NCBI GenBank assembly: GCA_037783415.1
Contig: JAZGTN010000074.1
Span: 372,001-436,000, forward strand
DNA: 64,000 nt
Direction: 5' to 3'
DNA from: Leptasterias polaris
Taxonomy: Eukaryota > Echinodermata > Asteroidea > Forcipulatida > Asteriidae
A program made the position numbers and the translations under genes. The notes under the pieces were generated by a model. That model searched no databases and was not told the origin of the DNA. It worked only from the letters and a program-made list of their open reading frames with translations. Shown piece after piece: positions 20,076 to 30,815 of this stretch. How positions within the stretch are numbered: the first letter of the stretch is position 1; each line of letters starts with the position of its first letter.

Positions 20076-22762
20076 AGGCCATACGGGGTAAACTGTATCT
20101 TGTCGTCCCGTTCCGACCCCTGTGGGTCTAAGATAACTCTACAGTTTTTAACAGAGTAATTGCTGGAGATTACGATTCCGAAAGTTCTCCACAAAAACGC
20201 CAGTCAAATTTGAGAAATTATCGACCAAACATTGCACTAGATAATCGACAGCGATCGAACACTGTTTACGGTTGTGATACGTCGGCTCGTTACATTTTAT
20301 TTGAAATAACTGCGCACAGACACCATGTGATCTAAATTCGCCAATCACATCCTAGGTCACACGTCATGTGACACCCCCAAAACAAACATGGCGGCGCCCA
20401 TGCCTCGCTCGGGTGAGAAAGACTCCGTGATAAATCCGAAGTGTTTTGTTCACCTAAAATCTGTCAAAGCTGAGAAAGCACAATATATTTTCAGGGAAGA
20501 GTCAAATCATGCATGAGGCCGTGTTCAAGCGCGTCGTCATGAGATGAGATCATGTGTGTGAGATCACGAAAAACACAGCATCTTTTGATAGTAGGCCCCG
20601 TACTCGATATAGGCCTATACAGCATACAGAGAACAAGGACATGCAAAGAAAATAGGACCGTAACGCAGTTAAAATGTTCAATGTAAATAAATGTTAAATA
20701 AATAATAAATGTTTGTAAATTATTAAAAATGTAGCTTCTCCCCTTGTCGAGTGAGAATCATGTATTAAGGCGAGCTTGAAGAAATGAGGCGTCATCATAG
20801 GGCTTATATTATACAGTTCTAAAGAGGGTGGGGATACAAAAACAATTGTTAGGTGCAGGCCTGTAAAAGGAATTATTCATCTAACCCTTTTTTGGGGGGG
20901 CGATTATTATTTTTTTTTATTTATCTATTTTATTTTATTGTTATCTTTATTTATTATTAATATTTTTTTTTGGGGGGGGGGGGCGAATATGAAAGGAAAG
21001 GACAATCGGCACGTTATAAATTAGCGGCGCCCGTCGCTCAGTAACGAGGGACGGGGTGGAGGCGCTGGATTTTTACCATTTTTTTTATAATGAAGGCCCA
21101 TGGAAGGCCCAATTCCAGCCAATTTTGTAAATTTGTTAGTTTTTGTTTGGGTTTTTTGAGGGCACCATTTTTTTACATTTTGTGTGGACTTTTTCTTCCT
21201 TTTTTGATCTTGGTGGGTTTTTAAATTATTTATTTATGCCTTTTTATTGATACTTTTTTATTTATTTATTAATTTTTTTATCAAATGATAAACCATAAGG
21301 GAAACTGACTGGGTAAATTTTAAACGAGTTTGGGTTGAACAAAACAAATGTACTAGCTAGAGTGGAATTTGAACCAACGACCTCCGGATTAACGTACTGG
21401 CGCTCTACCTGAGCTATCTAGACCTATGTTGGCCGTCTCCCTATCCTTGTTGGGGGATTACCAGTCAGAAGCTATTCAAAAAGTGTAGCCAGGGATCACA
21501 TCCAAGTACGATACAACCTGGGAAGCCGCAGCCAGATATTGAATTCACCACAAGGGAATTTGACTGGGTAAATTTTAAATGATTTTGAGATGAACAAAGA
21601 AATGAGCGGCTCACCCCCTAGTTACGGGCCTGGTAAGGGAAAATCCACAAGAAAGGGGTGTGTGTGGGAGGGGGGCGGAAAGGAGGGAGGATCATGAGAA
21701 AAAAGGAAACGGTGTGCCTATAGTCACTTTCCTGCCCATTAATCTTTAACGAATTAGCGAGTGTTCCGGCCAGAGACATCGACAGAAAAATGATCAGAAA
21801 AGCGTTGAAAACCATCCTATGGATGTTGTTTTCAGTGGGAGACAATGGTCTCCCTCGAAAAGTCAAAAGGCGATAGTTAAACATACTTTTTCTTGATGTT
21901 TGCATGCACCCTCACAGAAAAGGGGGATCTTATGATAAGTGGTAAAGGGGAATGTTTTAACTTAATAAAACAAACATTTCCCCCTTTTTTAATTTTTTAT
22001 TTTTTTTATTTTTTATAGTTTACCTTAGGCCTTATGATTTTTTTTTTTGCAATAACAGTGATGGGGGGGGGGGGGGGGGGGGGGGCTAGGTGTTTTAGGG
22101 GAAAAGTATCCTATTAGAAATCAAAGGTCAAAAGAATAAGACAAAAAATTGTCAGTTCCTTAATTTTGTTGACAATAATTGGAGCGACTCATCATTCCAT
22201 CCTTGTTGTTCAATGACTAGCCTATACATTTTTTTAAACTAAGCTCTTTATTCTTGGAACAAAACTTTGATGGCTTACCATTCAGTGATGTTAAAAAGAC
22301 ACGATAGTCTAGTTTTTGAGAAATAGGCCTACAGTTTTAAACATGGCCTAAACCACACAATTGATGTTGTTGGACGCGACGCATTTTTTTTTTTTTTTAA
22401 TAAAGGATATAGGCCTATAATTATGTTTTACGGCCCACACACCAAGGGGGGGGGGGGGGGGGGGAATCGATACGGCGCGCTGCCCATGGTCAATACCGTG
22501 TCTCAGCCGCGCAATTTGATTTGTGTGTGTCGGAAGACTTCAGTTCGCACATTGCGCGCGCGCATTTTCACAGATTGCGCCCAACAACGTTTTTAGCAAA
22601 CTCTGCATGTTTTTGCAAATTTGACTGGATATTTTTTGGAGAACTTTTAGTATAGTGTTTAATATGTCTACAACTCACAAAATATACCTTCAAAAAGTAG
22701 ACCCACGGGGGTCGGAACGGAAATCATTTTCCAGGCATCTTTTCGTTTACACCGTACGGCCT
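20076..22762 (-). mobile_element. TIR DNA transposon, copy R (2,687 bp, inverted relative to copy L)
   Basis: This is a full-length second copy of the 931-5349 element without its solo LTR and fold-back insertions. The ends are AGGCCATACGG (left) and CCGTACGGCCT (right). AAAAT flanks both sides (20071-20075 and 22763-22767); TA flanks it if the ends are taken as GGCC. It differs from copy L by scattered substitutions and by much longer C/G runs, 23 bp at 22063-22085 and 19 bp at 22446-22464, where copy L has none or five. It holds a tRNA-like segment but no transposase. Confidence 0.85.
21353..21423 (-). repeat. tRNA-like segment inside TIR element copy R
   Basis: Counterpart of the segment at 2281-2352. 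Box B-like GGTTCAAATTCC is intact. The D-loop has lost two bases (AGCTCAGGTAGAGC), which argues against a selected tRNA gene. Confidence 0.65.
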
Positions 22763-23409
22763 AAAATGAGCGACACATTGATATTAGTAAAACTGGCTTG
22801 GCTTCCACAGATTGCTAAATGTAAGCATGGAGGAAGATGTAAGTAAATGATTTCTTGTGTGGCAGTATAAACATCTATAGGTGCAAACAGGACAACCATT
22901 ATAATGGATTTTGCTTTTTAGGCAGTACATGTTTGCTTAACGTTTTAACGTATTAAAATATGGGTGAAAGAGAGCAAAGTAATAGATCAGTGATGAAGCA
23001 AGCCTCAATCATTCACCACATAAATTCCTTCCACAGAACCATCAACTTCACGAGCCCTCCCCCTTAATGATAACAAACGGTTTAAAAAAAGCTTTTCATA
23101 GCCCAAATCGCCCAATCCAAGGCAACGTCACGTGTCCCTTATGCAAAAGTTAGTCGTTAATGTCTGTCGCGCAGTGATAGCACAATGGCTCTCATCTCGA
23201 CTATCGCGAGACTACCTGCTCTTGCAACTTTGACTACGAGTAGTGAGGAGCTAGTAATATCGTGAGAGATAATCGCATGAGAACATAAACAGCAACAAAC
23301 ATTTAAGGGCTCTTTCATGCTACTTCGCTTTGCTCATACGCATGAAAAACAGGTTTCCTTCTTATTGACAACACAAGAATAATACAAATAAGCACATACT
23401 TTCATTTCT
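22763..23409. other. No confident gene; weak start-like exon near 22832
   Basis: ATGGAGGAAGAT followed by the donor-like GTAAGT occurs at 22832-22849. It could be a first exon of the downstream gene, but I find no matching second exon. Around 23160-23280 the DNA resembles 37802-37880 (TGTCTGTCGCG, GTGATAGC), a shared repeat. Confidence 0.35.
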
Positions 23410-24077
23410 GAATTGTTTTATTAAAGCATGGGAAAGTACCGATTAGTGGCAGGTATGAACCAACACAAAGATTTTTTTTTAAAGGGGTAGGCCTATGTCT
23501 AGTGGCTTCATTACCTCGAAAAAGAGTACGATCAGCAGGAGCCATTTTATAAACATCATGCCCTTGTCTGTCTGAAGTTGCTCGTCTTTGGCGTTTCCGG
23601 GCCTCTATCTCCTTTAATGCAGCTTCTTCTGCTACCACGGCTCTTTTGTTCAGCTCTGGAGATATGCCTTGGCGACTGTCTTTCTCCATGTGTTGTATTG
23701 TGGCCCAGCCGGCTTTGCTAGAGTCTGCAATCTTAATCTTTCTTTTTCTTTCAGCCAGAAGTTCTTCAGCTTCTTGGATGCAGTCAATGGATTTCTGAAC
23801 ATCGCATTTCTGAAGAAGCGATACCTTGATCTTGCCGATGATGATTTCTAGTTGCCCACAAAAAAACGAACTGGGCTGTATTACCGGCCCTAGACAGCTT
23901 CTGTGACTCAAGTTGATTTTGCAACTCCTTTAGTTTTGTGTCGTCCGACTCTTTGCTTGAGTGTGATAGACTGTCAAACTTCGAATTGAAATACTGTTGG
24001 AATTTGTCGAACAGTTCTTCGGTGTTTAAACCAGAACCTCTCGGTTGGTCTTCTGTAGACATCATCAGTTTTGGAAC
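23410..24077 (-). pseudogene. Transposon-type N-terminal module (DIRS/Crypton-associated), frameshifted
   Basis: On the minus strand MMSTEDQPRGSGLNTEELFD starts at about 24065 and continues as a coiled-coil-like segment (KLKELQNQLESQ). After a frameshift near 23890 it goes on with LLAERKRKIKIADSSKAGWA and a basic tail (IEARKRQRRA). The block ending in R-K-x-I-K-x-A-D-x-S-x-x-G-W resembles, from memory, a module at the start of DIRS-group and related tyrosine-recombinase elements. No recombinase or RT follows, so this is a fragment or an unrelated coiled-coil exon. Confidence 0.4.
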
Positions 24078-24089
24078 GAAAGCCAACAC

Positions 24090-24854
24090 TATATACTAGC
24101 AGCATAACGGCGTGAACTGAAGACAATACCACTTCACTGCACTCTTATACGAGTACGCTTCAATGCGCAAAGGAAGGTTGCGTCACTAACCATTGTGCCA
24201 ATGAACTATACAACTTCAAAAACCCCTATAACACGTGACCATAGTGGCGCGCTTCTTGTGTCATTCAAAACGAACAAAACCAAAATAATGTCTACAAGAC
24301 TTGAGGGGATTGAGTGCACGCTAATAGTAATACGTAATAGCGCGCCCTCTTTCGGCAACCGTCTTGGAAATCCCACATGGTTTAACTTTTCTGTGCTTTC
24401 TCCCAGTCTTTCCTCAGAAGCCAATAAGCAAGGGATCACATACAAAAATGTACACAAAGAATTATGTGACCATGGATATTTTTGTTAATAATAATAATTT
24501 ACGTAAATTTCTTTCTAGCTAAATAATTTCGTTCCTTCGAGACAATTAGTTTTTGCATAGCGCTTAACCGGTACTTCAAAGCGCAAATTTATTAACTGAG
24601 GTTCTGAGTCATGGGAACCATTTATGTAGCACCATATACGGGTTTACTGCCAGAAACACCGGGGAGAACCACTTTTAGCGATAAGTGTAACGAGGTTCTT
24701 TTATGTGCATTACACAGCACAATGGTATTACAGCATGACGCTACCGCACGACGCAACGGCAGGACGCAAACGACATGGCGTTCATAGCATTAACTTTTTG
24801 TGATCCATACGACACAGTTTTCCTAAAATAAAGTTGGCTTTTCTTTTCTGGTAG
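24090..24854. other. No gene seen; intron or 5' flank of the calmodulin-like gene
   Basis: The first coding exons of the calmodulin-like gene (start codon and about 11 residues) should lie upstream of 24855. I searched this stretch for a calmodulin N-terminal exon ending in phase 1 and found none. Confidence 0.5.
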
Positions 24855-24998
24855 AGTTGAAGAATGCTTTTGAAGTGTTTGACAAGGATAGCAATGGATT
24901 TATCACTAGCAAAGAACTTGGGAGTGTTATGAGGTCATTGGGACAGAATCCTACAGATGGAGAGCTCCATACCATGATTAACCAAGCAGACTTAGATG
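24855..24998 (+). CDS. Calmodulin-like gene, exon with EF-hand 1
   Basis: The acceptor is TTTCTTTTCTGGTAG and the donor GTAAGT. The exon starts in phase 1 (?AG, L, K, N, A, F), encodes [20 protein letters not shown] and ends after D-L-D plus the first base of glycine in EF2. This intron position matches the classic calmodulin gene. Confidence 0.88.
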
Positions 24999-27900
24999 GT
25001 AAGTTCCTAACCACACTCACGCATTCTCCAAAAATCGAGGTTTAACAATTTACCTGACCAATCAATAGCTAGCATATTAAAATGACAAATCCCGCCCATT
25101 AATGTGATTTAGATCGTGTCATGCTGATTCTGTCTGGCCTTTGATACCTGGTGTAGACGACGTCATGCTGAATGGTCTGGCCGTGGGTACCAGGAGAGGA
25201 TGGCGTCATGATGGCCTTTGGTACCCAGTATAAAGGCGTCATGCGGAATTAGTCTGGCCTTGGGTAAATGGTGTGGAAGACGCCATGCCGATTCTGTCTG
25301 GCATTAGGTACCTAGTGTGGACGGCGTCATGCTGACTCTGTCTGGCATTGGCTCCCCGGTTTGGAAGTCGTCATGCAGAAACAGTCTGGCCTTGGGTACC
25401 CAGTGTGGAAAGCGTCATGCTGACTCTGTCTGGCCTTGGCTTTCCGGTTTCGAAGTCGTCATGCGGACTCAGTCTGGTCTTTGGTAACCAATGTGGACGG
25501 TGTCATGCTGACTCTGTTTGGCCTTGGGTACCTGGTGTGGAAGTCGTCATGCGGAATCAGTCTGGCCTTTGGTACCTGGTGTGGAAGTTGTCATACGGAA
25601 TGGGTCTGGCCTTGGTGACCTGGTGTGGAAGTCGTCATGCGGAATGGGTCTGGCCTTGGGTACCTGGTGTGGAAGTCGTCATGCGGAATGGGTCTGGCCT
25701 TGGATACCATGGTGTGGAAGTCGTCATGCGGAATGGGTCTAGCCTTGGGTACCAGGTGTGGAAGTCGTCATGCGGAATGGGACTGGCCTTGGTGACCTGG
25801 TGTGGAAGTCGTCATGCGGAATGGGTCTGGCCTTGGGTACCAGGTGTGGAAGTCGTCATGCGGAATCGGTGTGGCCTTGGTTACCTTGTGTGGAAGTCGT
25901 CATGCGGAATGGGTCTGACCTTGGGTACCTGGTGTGGAAGTCGTCATGCGGAATCGGTCTGGCCTTGGGTACCTGGTGTGGAAGTCGTCATGCGGAATGG
26001 GTCTGGCCTTGGTGACCTGGTGTGGAAGTCGTCATGCGGAATGGGTCTGGCCTTGGGTACCATGTGTGGAAGTCGTCATGCGGAATGGGTCTGGCCTTGG
26101 GTACCTGGTGTAGAAGTTGTCATTCGGAATGGGTCTGGACTTGGGTACCTGGTGTGGAAGTCGTCATGCGGAATGGGTCTGGCCTTGGGTACCTGGTGTG
26201 GAAGTCGTCATGCGGAATGGGTCTGACCTTGGGTACCTGGTGTGGAAGTCGTCATGCGGAATGGGTCTGGCCTTGGGTACCTTGTGTGGAAGTCGTCATG
26301 CGGAATGGGTCTGGCCTTGGGTACCAGGTGTGGAAGTCGTCATGCGGAATGGGTCTGGCCTTGGGTACCTGGTGTGGAAGTCGTCATGCGGAATGGGTCT
26401 GACCTTGGGTACCTGGTGTGGAAGTCGTCATGCGGAATCGGTCTGGCCTTGGGTACCTTGTGTGGAAGTCGTCATGCGGAATGGGTCTGGCCTTGGGTAC
26501 CAGGTGTGGAAGTCGTCATGCGGAATGGGTCTGGCCTTGGGTACCTGGTGTGGAAGTCGTCATGCGGAATGGGTCTGACCTTGGGTACCTGGTGTGGAAG
26601 TCGTCATGTGGAATCGGTCTGGCCTTGGGTACCTTGTGTGGAAGTCGTCATGCGGAATTGGTCTGGCCTTGGGTACCTGGTATAGAAGTCGTCATGCGGA
26701 ATGGGTCTGGCCTTGGGTACCTGGTGTGGAAGTCGTCATGCGGAATGGGTCTGGCCTTGGGTACCTGGTGTAGAAGTTGTCATTCGGAATGGGTCTGGAC
26801 TTGGGTACCTGGTGTGGAAGTCGTCATGCGGAATGGGTCTGACCTTGGGTACCTGGTGTGGAAGTCGTCATGCGGAATCGGTCTGGCCTTGGGTACCTGG
26901 TGTGGACGTGGAACCTGTCTCTGCGGTTCGGATTGTCTGGTAGATATAATCTTCCTAAAAAGTGTCGCCTACAAATAATTATATAAAATGCAGTCGTGAT
27001 TCAAACACACGTTGTGATTCAACATGTCGATGTTTCTTGTAGGTGCTGCGAATCATTCACATTAATTTAATGAATAATTATATTTGTTTATGGTGACAGG
27101 AAATGGTATAGTAAACTTTCCCGAGTTTGTGGCTATGATGCTGAAGCGGCTGGCAGGAAATGACAAGAACGAAGGGATCAGAGAAGCATTCCGTGCTTTT
27201 GATGTCGAAGACAAAGGCTTCATTTGGTATGAATGAGACAATGCATATAGCAATAATGATCAACTACACATTTTGACGTGATTGCATCTCGACATTGACA
27301 TTAACGTTTAATCTGGCTTTGGGGTTCAACCCATTATTTACAAACCATTGGGTCGGAGCTAAGTGTCCATCGGATGTCATTTCTCGAACATACATGTTGG
27401 ATAAAGTTGGTTGTTATCAACTTCCAAATCAGTTGTCGGGCACAGCGGTCATTGACGATCACACAATGGCCTTGAAGTAAATCAAGCACGGATTCACTAG
27501 GGACGGTACGGGATTCCAGGGTACTGACAAATTTATGAAAGACCAGCTTCATTTTCACCTCAAGATCATTCCTTATAATTCAAATTCAAGAATAATATAA
27601 GGTTTTCAATAATCATATGTTTTGTACATCAAACCAGTTTGATCGATTTGCTCTTCTCGATCAACCTGGATTGATGTACAAAACGTATGATTATTGCAAT
27701 TCTTATTATTATTCTTAATTTTAATTACTTCTGTCACTTTTTTGATGTTTTCTAGCTCGCCATTATATTTTGTCATTGTATCCTATTTATACTAAAGATG
27801 TCGTTTATTTCAGAAGACTATTATTGAATGATACCTCTAGATGCGAATTGCTAGTTTATATTATTCCATAAGGAAACTTGAAGAGACGGGTAGTACAAGC

Positions 27901-30721
27901 AACAATTCGAGTGATTAGTAACTTTGTGACAAAGAATCAAAAACAAATATGTTAAGTAACACCTTTTCTGACATAAATAAACATTTTGAAATGGCACATG
28001 ACTCCTAGCATGATGTAGAGGAGCGATAATGTAATGGTAATGGGAGTATTTCAGGCTTCAGGATTTCTCAGGCGATAAACAATTATTTCATCATTACGAT
28101 GACTCACGCAATATAGGGCGCCATCAAGAGTTTGCCACAGAGAGGTCAAATTTAAAATGGCAGTCAACATATTATACTCTCAACTCAATGTTCGTGGGAT
28201 TTCGTATAACATATTTTTTTTCATAATCAAATTTTGTGAAAGATGATATAGCTCATACCATGGAGGAATAAGAACACAAGGAGTTTGAACGGCCCGCCAA
28301 CCCCCCACAGATTTACGTGCGCGATAATATCTCTTTGTGCACAGGATCTGGTGCCGCTTCGGACCGCACAGTGGAGAAATGACTCGTTCGTGCTTTTTAA
28401 TAGTACATAATTTCGAACAAACAAACGAAACAGTATTTGCATGCGCAGTAGCTTTATGACGCACGTATAGGTCAGCCTAATTGTCTGTTCGATGCGTTTT
28501 GAAATTCTGATTCTGCCGACGTTTCCTTCATTAAAATCCGACTTTCAGAAGGTAAGTTACGTTGATATTCCGGTTATACAATAATTGATATATGAATGGA
28601 AATAATTATACTTGAATATTTCTGAGATTTTGATAACTTTTGGCCGAGTTTGGCTGGTTAAAAATTACGGTGTTTGCTCAGTGAACCCTTTGTCTACGCA
28701 TTCGTGCAGACATTTACGTGGAGCGTCGTGGAGCATTTTTAGGGGGGGGGGGGGGGGGGCGAATGAAAAATCTGACTTTTTCAAAAACATCGTACTATTT
28801 TGATATGAATGATCGTGCCACCCTTTCAAGTCTTTTAATCTTGGCTCCATACTGCGCAAGCGCACACAGAGAGGTGGCGTGTCGCGTGTGGTTAGGAAGT
28901 GCGTTACAACTGCGCTTTTATCTGTGGCGGTACCAGACCTTGGACGTTTGATCCCTTTGATCCCTTTGATCGTTGTAACTCCTTGTGTTCTTATTCCTCC
29001 ATGCTCATACCAAAGATGAACTTGAAAGTGCAAATCAAAATACCATTACTTGCTAGATTGATGTGAACTCTAGTCGTACATTGGCCTCCCAAGATGCACG
29101 CTGCATGACTGTTAATAGGGACTCTTACAGCTAGCTACATTCAAATGGTAAGCACTCTTATTTTAAGACAATACATGATTGTTTATCACTTACAATGACT
29201 AACATACAATGACTGTTAATTGTCTGCAGTGCCAGTGAGCTTCGTCATGTGTTAAGTAGCCTACATGTCCAGTTATCTCAGCAAGAGGTGAATGAAATAA
29301 TGGACGAAGCAGATATTACAGGCACTGGAAAAATCTCCTTTGAAGGTACACGTTTAACCCTGTATAGTCTAGTCAATGTGCAAAATGATGGGTTTGACCT
29401 GGACCAGGTCTAATAATAGATTGACTTGACTAGTAAGAAAGAATCAATGATAGTTACACACAAATTGACTTGAAAAACATAAGCAGCATTTCAAGGATTG
29501 TTACTGCGGTGCTTGGGATGCAACTAATAACTTAAGTAACAACGCTGATGGCTTATGTTTGACTTTTTACCCTGATTACCAGCAGTGTTTGACAAGAGCC
29601 GATGTTAATACTACACTGGCCACAGTTAACGCTGTATTCCTCCCCACTCCATTCAGTTTCATTTATATTTAATTACTTTTTACAGATATTTCACCCGATT
29701 CGACTACCCACCGCAAGGCTTGAGGGGGGGGGGGGGGGGGGGGGGAGATGCCATACTATAAGCGTGCCCGAAATAATTATATTATTATCTTACATAATAC
29801 GCCAGGCACACTTAGAAGCGAGGCCGGCGTCGCGCGGTAGAGAATCAGTCACACCATTAACTTACCAATAATCATTGATCGGCAGAATCTCTACCTAAGC
29901 ACCTGAATACAAAGTGGATGTGTTCAATGTGATTCATCCATTGATGATTCGGAGACATTTTGGGGCGAAAACTTCCGCAACCAGAACTTTGCAGAAGAAG
30001 TCATTATTTCATGAGGCGGCCATGATGGAAAGCGCCACCAACCGATCCACGGAGAGAACGTAAACATTGCATATTATGACATGCCTCGCTAACAATCGTG
30101 GCGGGTGATATTATATAAGATGATATTATATAAGATGATAATATATTTCGGGCACGCTTATAGTATGGCATCTCCCCCCTCAAGCCTTGCTTATTAACAG
30201 CGGTGGGTAGTCGAATCGATATTTTAACAGTGTTTTTACAGAAATGATTAAAAACATACATTATCAAAAACTTGCTTTTCCCTCCAATGGAGACAGTTTT
30301 GCTGTGTTAAAGTAACTTCTAACAAATCACTTTATATCCTCGTTTTTAGAGATGTGTAGTCCTAAAAGTAAAGCCCAGGCATTGCAGTGACGTCATCTAC
30401 CATGCAAACATTTTTAAACATGATCCTTTTATACAGGAGTAAAGGATTACTTGGTTAAACTATAAGCAGAATTAATTACAGTGTCCTTCCATTCATATTA
30501 AAGTGAATGTTTGTTTTTTACCTTGCTTCTTTTGCCATATTAAAGTGAAGATACAAGATTTACAATTTGCAATGTCTGTCACTTAACTAAAGAAATGTGC
30601 AAAACCTTTAGTGCAGAGCTTGCAGCATTGTCACTTTCTTTTGTTTGTTGCTGATCTGGGAATCTTATGACACACGATTCTTGTTTTGTTTACAGAATTT
30701 GCCTTCATGTTTGAAAAGTAG
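24855..30721 (+). CDS. Calmodulin-like protein gene (four exons; 5' coding end not found)
   Basis: This is an EF-hand calcium sensor of the calmodulin family. Four exons (24855-24998, 27100-27226, 29230-29345, 30696-30721) join in phase with GT/AG at every border and give residues 11 to the C-terminus. EF1 ([12 protein letters not shown]) and EF2 ([12 protein letters not shown]) look able to bind calcium. EF3 ([12 protein letters not shown]) and EF4 ([12 protein letters not shown]) lack usual ligands at loop positions 3 and 5, so C-lobe binding is probably weak. The protein ends EFAFMFEK, one residue shorter than calmodulin. Exon one is 144 nt and exons two plus three total 243 nt, as in vertebrate CALM genes, but the intron between the latter is shifted. 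The start codon and about 11 residues are missing from view. Confidence 0.85.
25123..26930. repeat. 44-bp minisatellite, about 41 copies, in the calmodulin-like intron
   Basis: The unit is about GGTACCTGGTGTGGAAGTCG plus TCATGCGGAATGGGTCTGGC plus CTTG. The first ten units are diverged; the rest are nearly uniform. Higher-order structure is visible: the TACCTTGTGTGG variant recurs every 176 bp (four units) at about 26280, 26456 and 26632. A block with GTAGAAGTTGTCATTCGG recurs 660 bp apart (26110 and 26770). Long open frames on the plus strand result from the stop-free unit and are not genes. Confidence 0.95.
27100..27226 (+). CDS. Calmodulin-like gene, exon with EF-hand 2 and most of EF-hand 3
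   Basis: Acceptor GGTGACAG, donor GTATGA. It encodes the rest of EF2, [29 protein letters not shown] and the start of EF3. It ends in phase 2 inside the EF3 loop, where the vertebrate gene has no intron. Confidence 0.88.
27608..27695. repeat. 88-nt imperfect hairpin with 39-bp arms
   Basis: The left arm (27608-27646, starting AATAATCATATGTTTTGTAC) pairs with the right arm (27657-27695) with about four mismatches and a 10-nt loop. It lies in an intron of the calmodulin-like gene. It could be a tiny MITE or a miRNA-precursor-like fold. Confidence 0.8.
28246..29020. repeat. Inverted pair of a short repeat (TGGAGGAATAAGAACAC)
   Basis: CATGGAGGAATAAGAACACA (about 28259) reappears inverted at about 28984-29009. 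Flanks share GCTCATACCA and GGAGTT. A variant CATGGAGGAATAAGACTCC is at about 43400. The pair encloses a G run at 28742-28759. It may be the TIRs of an element of about 0.77 kb. Confidence 0.5.
29230..29345 (+). CDS. Calmodulin-like gene, exon with EF-hand 4
   Basis: Acceptor TTAATTGTCTGCAG, donor GTACAC. It completes a cysteine codon begun in the previous exon, then encodes [28 protein letters not shown] and the degenerate EF4 loop. It ends in phase 1. Confidence 0.88.
29696..30218. mobile_element. MITE with ~60-90 bp TIRs and internal poly-G
   Basis: The left end CGATTCGACTACCCACCGC, then AAGGCTTGAGGGGG and GATGCCATACTATAAGCGTG, is mirrored at the right end (30115-30218). ATATTT occurs at 29686-29691 and 30219-30224, a possible target duplication. 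The left TIR contains a 22-base G run (29724-29745) where the right TIR has only six C. It sits in the last intron of the calmodulin-like gene. Confidence 0.8.
30696..30721 (+). CDS. Calmodulin-like gene, last coding exon
   Basis: Acceptor TTGTTTTGTTTACAG. One base from the previous exon plus AA gives E, then FAFMFEK and TAG at 30719-30721. The small size (26 nt) fits the usual last coding exon of calmodulin genes. Confidence 0.85.
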
Positions 30722-30809
30722 GCGACGATGAATGGCAGAGTTACGCGGAGTATTCCGGGCTGATTTTGGAAGATCACCCGTTGACATACAGCTCTACATG
30801 CCTTCCTAT

Positions 30810-30815
30810 AATAAA
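30810..30815 (+). terminator. Candidate polyadenylation signal of the calmodulin-like gene
   Basis: AATAAA lies 89 bp after the stop codon, the first such hexamer downstream. Confidence 0.5.

Noticed and set aside
22746..22846. Possible calmodulin N-terminal exon (M-S-D-T ... Q-I-A-K before a GTAAGC)
   Set aside because: The resemblance is limited to four residues, and joining at that donor to the exon at 24855 would create a TAG stop. It also begins at the edge of the TIR element.
25348..26978. Long Trp/Cys/Gly-rich open frames (up to 292 codons) in three frames
   Set aside because: They are the translation of the stop-free 44-bp minisatellite, lie in an intron between confirmed calmodulin-like exons, and are open in every plus-strand frame.
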